A stretch of DNA of 64,000 nucleotides from Rhizobiales bacterium dw_265 (GTDB lineage Bacteria; Pseudomonadota; Alphaproteobacteria; Micropepsales; Micropepsaceae): the NCBI GenBank assembly GCA_018449595.1, contig JAAVUU010000001.1:310001-374000 (forward strand). The letters are read 5' to 3'. How positions within the stretch are numbered: the first letter of the stretch is position 1; each line of letters begins with the position of its first letter. The position numbers were made by a program, and so were the translations under genes. The notes beneath the pieces were generated by a model. That model did no database searches. It saw only the letters and a list, made by a program, of their open reading frames with translations, and was not told the DNA's origin. Below are positions 1 through 8,714 of the stretch, in pieces.

Positions 1-57
1 ATGTCTCGCTGCATCGCACATCGCTTGCTGCAAATGCGAGCGGCGGGACGATCGCCG

Positions 58-1206
58 TCACCGCGCCAGAGCGGTCTGGTCCCCGGAGGCTGGCGTCTTG
101 CTGCCTGAGGTAAAACGCACATGCTGCGGATCGATCCACTCCGCATGTATGCCGAAATTGTTTTCCAGCGCGGCGAAAATGGCCTCGATCTGGTCGGTCC
201 TGAACGCGCCGCCGACCGGCAGGCTTTCCAGCGCCGCATCCGCCAGTTCGATCTTGATGTCCGAATAGCGGCTGATATCGGCAAGGACTTCTCCCAGGGG
301 CTGCCCGGCATAGATCAGCTCCCCCTGCCGCCAGGCCAGCTTGCGTCCCATGTCGGCGCCGGACACGACTTCGGCGCGCGCGACTTCCTGGCCCAGCACG
401 ATGTCGTGCCCGGCAGCGACGACGCCCAGGCTGTTCGCGTCGCCGGAGACATGCCCGCCATTCGCGGGTGCAACCTCGACGCTTCCCCGCGTGACCCCGA
501 CCTCGACCAAACCCGTCTTTGACAGATGAACGTCGAATGCCGTCCCGATGTCGCGCACCACATACTTGTTCGCATAGACCGTGAACGGGCGCGTCTTGTC
601 GTGCACGACTTCAAAATAGGCCTCGCCGCGCACCAGGTGAACATCGCGGCGATTGCCGGAGAAATCCACATCCAGCCGGCTGTTCGTGTTCAGGATCACC
701 GATGAACCGTCCGCCAGGGCGACCTTCCTCTGGCCGCCGATCGCTGTTTCATAGAAAAGCTGGGCATGATTCCCGGACCTTGCGAGATCCGGGGGATGGG
801 CAAGCGCCAGCCTTCCCGCGCTGGCCGATGGATGATTCCCGGACCTTGCGATATCCACGGGCCTGGGATGGACAAGCACCGCCGCGGCCGCAATCGCAGC
901 CGCCGCGCAGGCCGCAAGCCAGGGCCTCGCCCGCTTCAGCACGGCGGGATGGGCATCGCGCGCGCCGGTCTTGCGCCGGGGTTCAGCGGTATCGGTGAGC
1001 AGCTTCAGGGAGTCGAACTCCGACCAGAGACTGCCATATGCCGCGATGGCCTCCCGATGGAACGCACTGCGGTTCAGCCATTCCTGGAATGCCGCCTGAT
1101 CCCTGGCCGAGACATCGCCCGCATCGAAACGCGCCACCCATGCCGCAGCCTCGGCCTCGATGGCCGCCGTATCGGGAAACGCCAGGATTCTGCCCTTGTC
1201 GGTCAT
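58..1206 (-). CDS. FecR-family anti-sigma regulator
   Basis: A 382-residue inner-membrane regulator. It has an N-terminal DUF4880-like helical region (about 15-60), a single membrane segment (about 95-112), a periplasmic FecR domain beginning at YETAIGGQRKVALADGSS (about 152-169), and a C-terminal STN-like region. In this family the cytoplasmic end holds or activates the partner ECF sigma factor and the periplasmic end receives a signal from a TonB-dependent transducer. It follows the sigma gene by 24 bases, so the two form a unit. The linker after the membrane segment is unusual: ARSGNH occurs twice (120-125 and 142-147), encoded by a direct DNA repeat. Family call is firm; the inducing ligand is unknown. 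Confidence 0.9.
   Translation of the reverse strand: MTDKGRILAFPDTAAIEAEAAAWVARFDAGDVSARDQAAFQEWLNRSAFHREAIAAYGSLWSEFDSLKLLTDTAEPRRKTGARDAHPAVLKRARPWLAACAAAAIAAAAVLVHPRPVDIARSGNHPSASAGRLALAHPPDLARSGNHAQLFYETAIGGQRKVALADGSSVILNTNSRLDVDFSGNRRDVHLVRGEAYFEVVHDKTRPFTVYANKYVVRDIGTAFDVHLSKTGLVEVGVTRGSVEVAPANGGHVSGDANSLGVVAAGHDIVLGQEVARAEVVSGADMGRKLAWRQGELIYAGQPLGEVLADISRYSDIKIELADAALESLPVGGAFRTDQIEAIFAALENNFGIHAEWIDPQHVRFTSGSKTPASGDQTALAR
766..851. repeat. Intragenic palindromic direct repeat in fecR
   Basis: A 20-base unit, ATGATTCCCGGACCTTGCGA, occurs at 766-785 and again at 832-851. The 66-base spacing keeps the frame. Copy 1 is palindromic: CCCGGA at 772-777 pairs with TCCGGG at 788-793. Copy 2 is degraded on its right arm. 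Both lie in the periplasmic linker of the FecR-type protein, where extra residues are probably tolerated. Confidence 0.75.
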
Positions 1207-1230
1207 TACGCTTTCAAGCCTGGCACGGAA

Positions 1231-1815
1231 CTACTCTGCCTTTTTGGCTTTGATAAGGACCGTTGGAACCTGTTCGGGCCTCCGGGAATTCCCCCTGCCC
1301 TCCTCAACCGCGCCGCCATGCGCTCGCATATAGGCCCTGCACCGCGACAGTCCGAGAGCAACATGGTTTTCAACCGTCCTGACAGAAATGTTGAGCCGGC
1401 CCGCGATCTCCTTTTGTGACATACCCTGCATCTTGCGAAGGATAAAGACCTTCGCGCACTGGCGCGGCAGGGCCGCAATCGCCTGCGCGAGCAGACGAAT
1501 GCGTTCACGACTATCGACAACATCATCAACCGCGGCCTGGCTGCTATCTTCTAAGACCTCCTGGCCCTCGAAATCCCCTAGAGGCTCGATTGCCATTGCG
1601 GACTGCCTGGCAAGCTCATTCAGAGCCAAGTTCCTGGCAACTTTGAACAAAAAGGCTTTTGGAGCCTCGATCACGCGCCCGGATTCCGCGGCAAAGGCCC
1701 GCAGGAAGGCCTCCTGCGCAAGATCGTCGGCGGCCTCCCGAGACCTTATAAACCGCCTCAGATAGCGTTTAAGAGCCAGCTCATTTTCAAGATATGCTTC
1801 CAGGATCCTCGACAA
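1231..1815 (-). CDS. ECF-family RNA polymerase sigma factor (FecI-like)
   Basis: A 194-residue sigma-70 family protein of extracytoplasmic-function type. Region 2 lies around SREAADDLAQEAFLRAF (25-41). Region 4 runs about 116-155, with the helix-turn-helix MSQKEIAGRLNISVRTVENH. There is no region 1.1 or 3, as expected. It directs polymerase to promoters released by the FecR partner immediately downstream. The start is TTG at 1815, chosen because AAGGTGG sits 7 bases upstream and no in-frame ATG fits the domain start. The C-terminal tail after residue 170 is charged and probably disordered. Regulated targets are not visible here. Confidence 0.9.
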   Translation of the reverse strand: MSRILEAYLENELALKRYLRRFIRSREAADDLAQEAFLRAFAAESGRVIEAPKAFLFKVARNLALNELARQSAMAIEPLGDFEGQEVLEDSSQAAVDDVVDSRERIRLLAQAIAALPRQCAKVFILRKMQGMSQKEIAGRLNISVRTVENHVALGLSRCRAYMRAHGGAVEEGRGNSRRPEQVPTVLIKAKKAE

Positions 1816-2157
1816 TTTTTGCCCACCTTGTGACCGGCTGCTGTATACAGTCTAGCGCAAGTCTGACGGAAACGACAGGTGTCAACCGAATCCGGCCACA
1901 GATTGCCGTGTGCCTGGCAACCGCCGTATCGCCAGGCGGAGCCCATGGGTTGGTCGTATCGGGATGGGCTGGCTTTGCTGTCGCCCGATCAAAGGCGGAA
2001 GCTTCGGGTTGGCCTTTTCGCCTGCCGCGCGCCCGCCAAAGTCGCTGCCACGCGCGTAACAAACGGCGCATTTCGCCCGGCCCGCTTTGGAAGCTGGTGA
2101 ACCCGCCTTTCGGATTTGGCGGATTCCCCGGCATTCTGTTGCAACCGCAGGCCTGCG
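1816..2157. other. Intergenic region upstream of the sigma gene
   Basis: About 340 bases between the ECF sigma gene and the end of the lipoprotein gene. I see no convincing gene on either strand. It must carry the sigma-gene promoter, probably near the sigma end, but I could not assign boxes. Confidence 0.4.
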
Positions 2158-2454
2158 TCAGCGCCGGCCGGCTTCGTGAGGATGGCCGGTGTGCGGCCCC
2201 ATGTGGGCGTTATGGAAGCTGTTAAAGCCCCCGGCGGCGGCACGCCGGAAATGATTGCCTTCGTCTCGAACGAAGGGCTGCCCTCTGCCGCCGGAATAGT
2301 AGAAGAAATTGTCGTCGCCCCAATAGCCGTCATACATTGGGCCGTAGTAGCCGTCGTAATAGCCGTCGTAATACACCGGCCCGTCAGCGCTGACACACCC
2401 GGCCAACGCGAGCAGCACGCAAGCGCCCAAAATCATTTTCAATTTTCTGTCCAC
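2158..2454 (-). CDS. Small Tyr/Gly-rich lipoprotein, function unknown
   Basis: A 98-residue exported protein. The N-terminus MDRKLKMILGACVLLALAGC is a lipoprotein signal with lipobox LAGC, so the mature protein starts at Cys20 and is lipid-anchored. The mature part begins with tyrosine-glycine repeats (YYDGYYDGYYGPMYDGYW), followed by a basic, His-containing tail. I chose GTG at 2454 because a GGGGG tract lies about 6 bases upstream; ATG at 2436 is the alternative. It follows the MepK-like endopeptidase gene on the same strand, so a cell-envelope role is plausible. I do not recognise a named family. Confidence 0.7.
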   Translation of the reverse strand: MDRKLKMILGACVLLALAGCVSADGPVYYDGYYDGYYGPMYDGYWGDDNFFYYSGGRGQPFVRDEGNHFRRAAAGGFNSFHNAHMGPHTGHPHEAGRR

Positions 2455-2527
2455 GATAAACCCCCATCCCGGCATTCGCCGGATCACGTCCGGTTTCGGA
2501 TAATATGACAGGCCGAACCTGCGGCAT

Positions 2528-3058
2528 CTACCACCGGCGCACGCGGCCCACATCCACATGCACGAAATCGGACACGGGATAATATCCCACCCCGCCGCCG
2601 CGCAGCGCCATCGCCGTATTGTGCAATGCGCCCAGGGACCGCCCGGCGACACGAATGTCAACGGCCATGCCCTGCATGTGCAGGCTCTTCGCCGCCACAC
2701 CGGAATGCTCATGCTCGCCGCGCAGCAGCGCATTGGTCGCCGGCGAGCGATAGCCGGAGATCACGCTGAAGGGCGCTGTCGTCTCAAGGCCATGGCGCAG
2801 CAGCGCCAGAAGATCCAGCAGGCGCGGGTCAATGGCGTGAACATCGCCGGAGCGGAAATCGCGCAACACGTGATTCACCAGCGCCAGTGCTTGCGGCACA
2901 TACTGGCCCTGCTGCCAGTATTCGACCAGCAGCTTCTCGCCGGTATGAAGATTGTCCAGCGCGATGCTGCGCGACTCGCCGATGTCGGCGAGCGCGGGAG
3001 AAGCCGGCGCCAGCAGGGCCGCGCCCGCCCCGATGATGAACTTCCGCCGTTCCAGCAT
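2528..3058 (-). CDS. mepK: MepK-like murein endopeptidase (DUF882/peptidase M15)
   Basis: A 176-residue exported metallopeptidase. The N-terminus has a twin-arginine-like signal (ERRKFIIGAGAALLA, residues 3-17). The M15 fold is shown by SGYRSP (101-106), the zinc ligands H127 and D134 in HMQGMAVDI, and HVD (167-169). E. coli MepK (YcbK) cleaves 3-3 peptidoglycan cross-links. The gene lies 61 bases after an LdtD-like L,D-transpeptidase, the enzyme that makes those links, the same order as ycbB-ycbK in E. coli. The start at 3058 is chosen because it places the signal peptide at the N-terminus. Family confidence is high; substrate is inferred. Confidence 0.9.
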   Translation of the reverse strand: MLERRKFIIGAGAALLAPASPALADIGESRSIALDNLHTGEKLLVEYWQQGQYVPQALALVNHVLRDFRSGDVHAIDPRLLDLLALLRHGLETTAPFSVISGYRSPATNALLRGEHEHSGVAAKSLHMQGMAVDIRVAGRSLGALHNTAMALRGGGVGYYPVSDFVHVDVGRVRRW

Positions 3059-3119
3059 GATCCTGCGATGTTTTTCCCGAGGCAACGCCATTGATAACGA
3101 AGCGGGCCCTCGCCTGCAA

Positions 3120-4541
3120 TCAGCCATTCGACACCCGCCTGCAGCCGGCCAGGGCGGCGACCTGCACGGCCCTGGCCTTGATCGCGGCGATCAGCCTGGC
3201 GTCGCGGCCATAGATATCAGGCCGGAATTGCAGAACGCCATCCTCGCCGGCGAACGCCGTCCAGTACAGAAAATAGACCGGCAGCGTTTTCGCCGCCGGA
3301 AAATATCTGGTTTCGCCATCCTGCAACGCCGCGGCGATGCGCTTTGCCGCCTGCGCATTGCCCAGCACATAGGAGGCGAGCGGCAGGATCTGCTCCACCC
3401 GCACGCAGCCGTGGCTGACGTCCCGCTCCGGCCGGTCGAAAGCGGATTTCGCCGGGGTATCGTGCAGATAGACCGCGAAGCGGTTGGGCAGTTCGATCTT
3501 GACGCGGCCCAGGGCATTCTGCGGCCCCGGCTTCTGGCGGATGCGATAGGGAAAGCGTGCGGCGGACACCGCATGCCAGTCGATGTGAAGACCTTGCGGG
3601 TCGTCGGCCGGGCCATTCGCCAGCACCATGTTCTGCGAAACGAGATAGGCCGGATTCTTCCTCAGCTTGGGCAGGATTTCCTTCACCGCGATGGACGACG
3701 GCACATTCCATGGCGGATTGACCGTGACGCCGGCGCCTTCGGCGCGCAATATCGGTGTCGGATCGTTGGGACGGCCGACCACGACACGCGATGCAAGCAC
3801 GACCCGGCCGCCCAGCCAAAATTGCAGCCGCGCATCGGGCACATTGATCCAGATACGGTCGGCTTCGAGGCTGCGCGGCAGCCAGCGCCAGCGTTCCATG
3901 TTGGCGATGATGGTGTCCACGCGCGCCGCGGCGGGGATGTTGAGCGCCGCGCGCGTCCTGGCGCCGACGACACCGTCCTGCGCGAGCCCGTTGCGTCCCT
4001 GGAAACGCTTCACCGCGTCGGAGAGATTTTCCTCGGTCACCGCTTTGTCGTCTTCGAAAGCAAGCCGCTGGCGCAGCAGGGACGTGTCATCGGCGGTGAC
4101 GTCGGGCAATTGCGGCCAGCCGCCCCGCGCCACGATGGCGCGATAGCGGGCCAGCGCCACCTTAAGCTGTGCATAATCCGGATAAGGCGGCGCCAGGCCC
4201 GCGATCAGGCCGGACACATTGTCCCCGGCCATGGCCGCGTCGAGCGTGGACGCGCCGGAATCGGAACGGGGAAGCGACACATCGCTGTCCAGCGCTTCCA
4301 GTTCGGGGCGCCCGGTGGAAACATCCCGCATGTAAAGCTCCAGCGCATCCCTGACGCCCGGATCATGCAGGCCAGCCCCAACCGGCGGCGCATACCGCCC
4401 GGAATCGAGACCCTCATCATCGGCATGGGACAGAATCGCGAAGGCACGCTGGGCGTCGGGACTCGCATGACGGGCAGCCTGGGAAAAAGCCACGGCGGGC
4501 AACATCAGGGCGAACAGCACGGCAATACGGAATGTGAACAT
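3120..4541 (-). CDS. ldtD: L,D-transpeptidase, YcbB/LdtD type
   Basis: A 473-residue periplasmic enzyme. It has a signal peptide (1-21), a peptidoglycan-binding motif (about 173-201, GLAQDGVVGARTRAALN) and a YkuD catalytic domain with SHGCVRV, active-site Cys379. The family forms 3-3 (mDAP-mDAP) cross-links between stem peptides. Length and domain order fit the YcbB subgroup rather than the short YkuD enzymes. A MepK-like hydrolase follows on the same strand, pairing synthesis with cleavage. ATG at 4541 is chosen because it starts the signal peptide; no strong ribosome site precedes it. Confidence 0.93.
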   Translation of the reverse strand: MFTFRIAVLFALMLPAVAFSQAARHASPDAQRAFAILSHADDEGLDSGRYAPPVGAGLHDPGVRDALELYMRDVSTGRPELEALDSDVSLPRSDSGASTLDAAMAGDNVSGLIAGLAPPYPDYAQLKVALARYRAIVARGGWPQLPDVTADDTSLLRQRLAFEDDKAVTEENLSDAVKRFQGRNGLAQDGVVGARTRAALNIPAAARVDTIIANMERWRWLPRSLEADRIWINVPDARLQFWLGGRVVLASRVVVGRPNDPTPILRAEGAGVTVNPPWNVPSSIAVKEILPKLRKNPAYLVSQNMVLANGPADDPQGLHIDWHAVSAARFPYRIRQKPGPQNALGRVKIELPNRFAVYLHDTPAKSAFDRPERDVSHGCVRVEQILPLASYVLGNAQAAKRIAAALQDGETRYFPAAKTLPVYFLYWTAFAGEDGVLQFRPDIYGRDARLIAAIKARAVQVAALAGCRRVSNG

Positions 4542-4632
4542 GGCTGAAACAGATAAACGCCTTGGGCCCGGGTGGCCTTGATCCGCCGCAAGGAAAACCG
4601 CTCCGCCCGCCCCAATCCCGATTATGCGCGCC

Positions 4633-5661
4633 TCATGCGAACGGAATGACGATCCGTCCATCCACCTTGCCGGCCCGCAGTTCCGCGAACACCGCATTAA
4701 TTTCTTCGAGCGGGCGGCGGTGGATATGGGCTTTGACCTTGCCCTCCGCCGCGAAAGCGACCGCCTCGGCCAGATCCCTGCGGGTGCCGACGATGGAGCC
4801 GCGCAGGGTGATGCGCTTCAGCACGACATCGAAGATCGGGGTTTCGAAATCGCCCGGCGGCAGGCCGACCAGGCTGACGGTACCGCGGCGGCGGACCAGC
4901 TGAAGGGCCTGGGAGAAGGCCGGGCGCGATACGGCCGTCACCAGCACGCCCTGCGCGCCGCCGCCCGTGGCCTTGAGCACCTGCGCCACGGCGTCGGGCT
5001 GGGACGCATCGACCGCGACCTCGGCGCCCATCGCGCGCGCCAGGGCCAGCTTCTCCTCCGAAACGTCCAGCGCCGCCACATGCAGGCCCATCGCCTTGGC
5101 ATACTGGATCGCGATATGGCCAAGCCCGCCCACGCCGGAGATGGCGATCCATTCGCCCGGCCGCGCTTCCGTTTCCTTGATGCCCTTGTAGGTGGTGACA
5201 CCCGCGCACAGAATCGGCGCGATGGCGGCGAAATCGACGCCCGACGGCAGCCTTGCGACATAGTCGGCCGCACCGATGGCATATTCCGCGAAGGTGCCGT
5301 CGACGCTGTAGCCGCTGTCGTGCTGGCTTTCGCACAGCGTTTCCCAGCCGGTCTCGCAATATTCGCAGCCTCCGCAGGCATCGTGCAGCCAGGCGATGCC
5401 CACCGCATCGCCTTCTTTCACATGCGTCACGCCCGGCCCGCGGGCGACGACGATGCCCGCGCCTTCATGGCCGGGAATGAAGGGCGGATTCGGCTTCACC
5501 GGCCAATCGCCATCGGCGGCGTGCAGGTCGGTGTGACAGACGCCCGTCGCCTTGATCTTGACCAGCACTTCGCCCGGCCCCGGCGTGGGGATCGGCCGCT
5601 GCTCGATGACAAGCGGCTTTCCCAATGCATGCACCACCGCGGCTTTCATCGTTCCACTCAT
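4633..5661 (-). CDS. adhP: Zinc-dependent alcohol dehydrogenase, AdhP type
   Basis: A 342-residue medium-chain dehydrogenase oxidising primary alcohols with NAD. Catalytic zinc ligands are in GVCHTDLH (Cys42) and PGHEGAG (His65). The structural zinc lobe has cysteines in ACGGCEYCETGWETLC. The Rossmann fold is marked by GVGGLGHIAIQYAKAMG. Gene length is normal for AdhP. ATG at 5661 is preceded by GGGAGA; residue 5 is an alternative Met. It is on the same strand as ldtD but about 90 bases upstream, and I see no functional tie between them. Confidence 0.92.
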   Translation of the reverse strand: MSGTMKAAVVHALGKPLVIEQRPIPTPGPGEVLVKIKATGVCHTDLHAADGDWPVKPNPPFIPGHEGAGIVVARGPGVTHVKEGDAVGIAWLHDACGGCEYCETGWETLCESQHDSGYSVDGTFAEYAIGAADYVARLPSGVDFAAIAPILCAGVTTYKGIKETEARPGEWIAISGVGGLGHIAIQYAKAMGLHVAALDVSEEKLALARAMGAEVAVDASQPDAVAQVLKATGGGAQGVLVTAVSRPAFSQALQLVRRRGTVSLVGLPPGDFETPIFDVVLKRITLRGSIVGTRRDLAEAVAFAAEGKVKAHIHRRPLEEINAVFAELRAGKVDGRIVIPFA

Positions 5662-5756
5662 CCTGTTCTCCCGCTGTCGTTGTTTTTCTTCTTTAGGGCG
5701 CGCGGTGCCTGACGGCGTTGATCGCCGTCAATCGCAAGCGCGACTCGCCTGCAAAA

Positions 5757-6077
5757 TCAGCGGCCGGGCCGATCGCGCAGGCTCAGGATATAGGCCGAGA
5801 CGTCCCGTATCTCCGAACGGGTCAGGGCGTAATCCGGCATTTGTCCATGCGACGAACTGAGGAATGCTGCAAGCGACATCTGCGTGGTCGAGGGCATCTG
5901 CGCGATGGCGGGGAAGGACGGAACGGCATCGCTGGCTCGAACCGGATCGCGTGCGACCTGATGGCAATTGCCGCACCATTGCCGGGCGATGCGTTCGCCC
6001 TCCCCGGCATCCTGTGCCGCGGCGCCGTGAACCGCCAGCGAAACGCATGCCACAAGAAGACCGAAAAGAACCCGCAT
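5757..6077 (-). CDS. Small periplasmic c-type cytochrome
   Basis: A 106-residue monohaem cytochrome c. It has a signal peptide (MRVLFGLLVACVSLAVHGAA), one haem-attachment motif CGNCH shortly after the mature start, and a C-terminal region with a possible axial Met in SHGQMPDYAL. This is a class I cytochrome electron carrier in the periplasm. It follows a 62-residue unknown gene by 14 bases, so they are likely cotranscribed. The redox partner is not evident from the neighbourhood. Confidence 0.88.
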   Translation of the reverse strand: MRVLFGLLVACVSLAVHGAAAQDAGEGERIARQWCGNCHQVARDPVRASDAVPSFPAIAQMPSTTQMSLAAFLSSSHGQMPDYALTRSEIRDVSAYILSLRDRPGR

Positions 6078-6091
6078 TGCCGGGCCGCCGC

Positions 6092-6280
6092 TCAATCGGT
6101 CTCCCGCGGCCACAAGGCGGCGCATTCGCCGGGCGCTAGCCTGGCGAGGCGCGCATGCAGGGAAATGGCCTCATCCTCAAGACCGATCCAGCGCAGCTTC
6201 AGAATGAGCTTTTTGAATTCCGCGGGGCTGGTCGGCATCGGCAAGCTGTTCCTGGTGGCGGCTTCCTGCGCTGTCAGCAT
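6092..6280 (-). CDS. Small conserved-looking protein, function unknown
   Basis: A 62-residue soluble protein, MLTAQEAATRNSLPMPTSPA at the start, then an amphipathic basic helix (EFKKLILKLRWIGLEDEA). No signal peptide or metal motif. The start at 6280 is supported by GGGAG 7 bases upstream. The cytochrome c gene begins 14 bases downstream on the same strand, which suggests a two-gene transcript. I do not know its role; a regulatory or assembly factor is possible but unsupported. Confidence 0.6.
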   Translation of the reverse strand: MLTAQEAATRNSLPMPTSPAEFKKLILKLRWIGLEDEAISLHARLARLAPGECAALWPRETD

Positions 6281-6381
6281 CTTCCTGCTCCCTGTTCCTG
6301 ATTCTTTAATATTGGACGTCGGTCGAACCCCGGCCTTGATCGGAATCAAAACAGCAGGCGATCCCGTGCCAGGCCGCGCCC

Positions 6382-6822
6382 CTATTCCATCCCGGCCGTT
6401 TTCGGCGCGGCTATCTGGCCGCCCAAACCGGGAAACCGCAGGACGACGCGGCCCTGGCCGCTTTCGGGCACCAGGGCCAAGGCGGACGCGGTCTGTCCCT
6501 CCGTCTGCGCCTCGACATGATAGCGGCCGGCGCGAAGCCGGAACAGAATCCAGGGTCCGCCGCAACCGACCGCTGCGATTGTCTTGTCGCCCTGGCTCAG
6601 GGTCAGCCGCACGTCGCCAAGATATTGCCCGCCCTGCCCGGCAACCTCGATCTTGAGGGGATAGGAGGCCCAGAGCGGATTATCCCGCGCATCGGAGCCG
6701 ACGCCCGTGCATACCGCTTCCACACCAGCGACCGCCACAGGCTTGTCCGGCGGCAAAACCCCCTGGGCCATGGCCCCCGCCGGGGCCAGCAGGAATATCA
6801 GGGCACCCCTTTTCCCGATCAT
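6382..6822 (-). CDS. Secreted beta-rich protein, unknown function
   Basis: A 146-residue exported protein with a signal peptide (MIGKRGALIFLLAPAGAMAQ). The mature region looks like a single beta-sandwich: alternating strands, two cysteines, and AGRYHVEAQTEGQTAS, which resembles carboxypeptidase-regulatory-like folds. GGAG lies 7 bases before the ATG. It reads leftwards, divergent from the HdeD-like gene, with about 130 bases for both promoters. No enzymatic motif is visible. Confidence 0.65.
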   Translation of the reverse strand: MIGKRGALIFLLAPAGAMAQGVLPPDKPVAVAGVEAVCTGVGSDARDNPLWASYPLKIEVAGQGGQYLGDVRLTLSQGDKTIAAVGCGGPWILFRLRAGRYHVEAQTEGQTASALALVPESGQGRVVLRFPGLGGQIAAPKTAGME

Positions 6823-6953
6823 GGAACAACTCCGCTTCTGCGAAAACCGCGGGGCAACGTAAGGGGACCGGAAGATCATTCGTTGATCGGCATCAATGCG
6901 CTGCGCGATTTGTTCGTATCTGATATGGTTGCTGCAGACGGGAGAATGACGAC

Positions 6954-7520
6954 ATGGTGGATCAGTCTTTCCGGGACCGGCAACCGTTGCACAATCACTG
7001 GCGGCTCATCCTCGCGGAAGGTCTGCTGCTGCTGCTCGCGGGCCTGGCGGCGATCCTGCTGCCGTCCGCGGCGGGCTTGGTGGCGACCATCGTCCTGGGC
7101 TGGCTGCTGATTTTCACGGGTTTGCTCGGTCTTTTCACCAGTTGGGTGATGCGCCGGGCGCCGGGCTTCTGGTGGTCGCTTCTGTCCGCCGTCATAGCCC
7201 TGGCCGTGGGCGCATCGCTGCTGTTCTGGCCGCTGAGCGGTCTCATATCCCTGACCCTCCTATTGTCGGTGTTCCTGTTCGCCGACGGCATCACCACCAT
7301 CCTGATGGCGCTGGACCAGCGCGCCTGGCGTGCGCAAAGCTGGGGCTGGATGCTGGCCAACGGCCTTCTCGACCTGCTGCTGGCGGGCGCGATCGCCTTC
7401 TTCCTGCCCGCCACGGCGCTGTGGGTGATCGGCACGGTCATCGGCATAGATTTCGTGTTCGGCGGCATCGGCCTTGCCGCCCTGGCGCTGGCGGCGCGCC
7501 GCGCCGCACCGGCTGCTTGA
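6954..7520 (+). CDS. HdeD-family (DUF308) membrane protein
   Basis: A 188-residue integral membrane protein with about six hydrophobic segments arranged as helix pairs, for example LLLLLAGLAAILLPSAAG and LLAGAIAFFLPATALW, each with the FLPATA/LLPSAA-type motif of this family. HdeD in E. coli is linked to acid resistance; the biochemical activity is not known. GGGAG is 9 bases before the ATG. It stands alone, divergent from the secreted protein on its left. Confidence 0.85.
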   Translation: MVDQSFRDRQPLHNHWRLILAEGLLLLLAGLAAILLPSAAGLVATIVLGWLLIFTGLLGLFTSWVMRRAPGFWWSLLSAVIALAVGASLLFWPLSGLISLTLLLSVFLFADGITTILMALDQRAWRAQSWGWMLANGLLDLLLAGAIAFFLPATALWVIGTVIGIDFVFGGIGLAALALAARRAAPAA

Positions 7521-7595
7521 TCTCCCTCAAGGCCGGCGGGCCGCGCCCGCGCGATGTTTGGCACAGCGGCGCTCCGCCGCCCGCATGGAGGCGCA

Positions 7596-8714
7596 ATGAC
7601 ACCCGACCTTTTCCAGCCCGTCCGCCTGGGACGCTATGAACTTGCCAACCGCATCGTGATGGCTCCCCTCACCCGCAGCCGTTCGCGGTCGGACGGCGTG
7701 CCGCATTCCTCGCTGGCGGCGGCCTATTACCAGCAACGCGCCACGGCCGGCCTGATCGTGGCGGAAGGCACCAACATTTCGGCCCAGGCCCGCGGCTATG
7801 CCTTTACCCCCGGCATCTATACCAAGGAACAGATCGAAGGCTGGCAGCCGGTGACCGAAGCCGTGCATGAGAAGGGCGGGCGCATTTTCGTGCAGCTGTG
7901 GCATGTGGGCCGCATCTCCCATCCCTCGCTGCAGCCGGATGGCGCGCTGCCGGTGGCGCCTTCGCCGCTGAGGCCCGATGTCCAGGCCTTCACCGAAACA
8001 GGCTTCCAGCCCTGCGTGACGCCGCGCCCGCTGGAGACCGACGAGATTCCCGGCCTGATCGAGGACTATCGCCATGCGGCGCACAGCGCCCTGGCGGCGG
8101 GTTTCGACGGGGTGGAGATTCACGCCGCCAACGGTTACCTGATCGAGCAGTTCCTGCGCGACAGCACCAACCTGCGCAATGATATTTATGGCGGCGCGCT
8201 GCACAATCGCGTCCGGCTGCTGCTGGAAGTGACCGAAGCCGTATCACGGGAATGCGGCGGCGACCGTGTCGGCATCCGGCTTTCCCCGGTGTCGCCGGTC
8301 AACGATATCGGGCCGGACCACGATCCCGCCGCGACCTATGGCTATGCGGTGGAGCAGCTCAACGCCTTCGGCCCCGCCTATATCCATGTGATCGAAGGCG
8401 CCACCCAGGGGCCGCGCGACGCCGTGCCCTTTGACTATGAGGCCCTGCGGCGCAGCTTCAAGGGCTTCTATATCGCGAACAACGGCTATGATCGCGCCCT
8501 GGCGCAGCAGACGCTGGCGCTGGGCCATGCGGACCTCATCGCCTTCGGCCGCGCCTTCATCGCCAATCCCGACCTGGTGGAGCGGCTGCGCATCGGCGCC
8601 AGGCTGGCCGCACCCCAGCGTGAGACACTCTATGGCGGCGGGCGCGAGGGCTATAGCGACTATCCTGCCCTCACCCCGGCCGAACGCGCGGAGGCGCAGT
8701 CCGTTCCGGCATGA
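7596..8714 (+). CDS. nemA: Old yellow enzyme family ene-reductase (NemA-like)
   Basis: A 372-residue FMN-binding TIM-barrel oxidoreductase. The catalytic segment HAANGYLIEQFLRD carries the conserved His/Asn pair that binds the substrate carbonyl, and GRAFIANPDL is the C-terminal phosphate-binding motif. The family reduces activated C=C bonds such as N-ethylmaleimide and enoates using NAD(P)H. The start at 7596 is chosen because GGAGG lies 4-5 bases upstream. Its stop overlaps the start of a flavin-reductase-like gene (ATGA), so the two are translationally coupled. Confidence 0.9.
   Translation: MTPDLFQPVRLGRYELANRIVMAPLTRSRSRSDGVPHSSLAAAYYQQRATAGLIVAEGTNISAQARGYAFTPGIYTKEQIEGWQPVTEAVHEKGGRIFVQLWHVGRISHPSLQPDGALPVAPSPLRPDVQAFTETGFQPCVTPRPLETDEIPGLIEDYRHAAHSALAAGFDGVEIHAANGYLIEQFLRDSTNLRNDIYGGALHNRVRLLLEVTEAVSRECGGDRVGIRLSPVSPVNDIGPDHDPAATYGYAVEQLNAFGPAYIHVIEGATQGPRDAVPFDYEALRRSFKGFYIANNGYDRALAQQTLALGHADLIAFGRAFIANPDLVERLRIGARLAAPQRETLYGGGREGYSDYPALTPAERAEAQSVPA

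Noticed and set aside
1787-2134. Minus-strand frame upstream of the sigma gene
   Set aside because: No ribosome site, Pro/Arg-rich shadow composition; more likely the promoter region.
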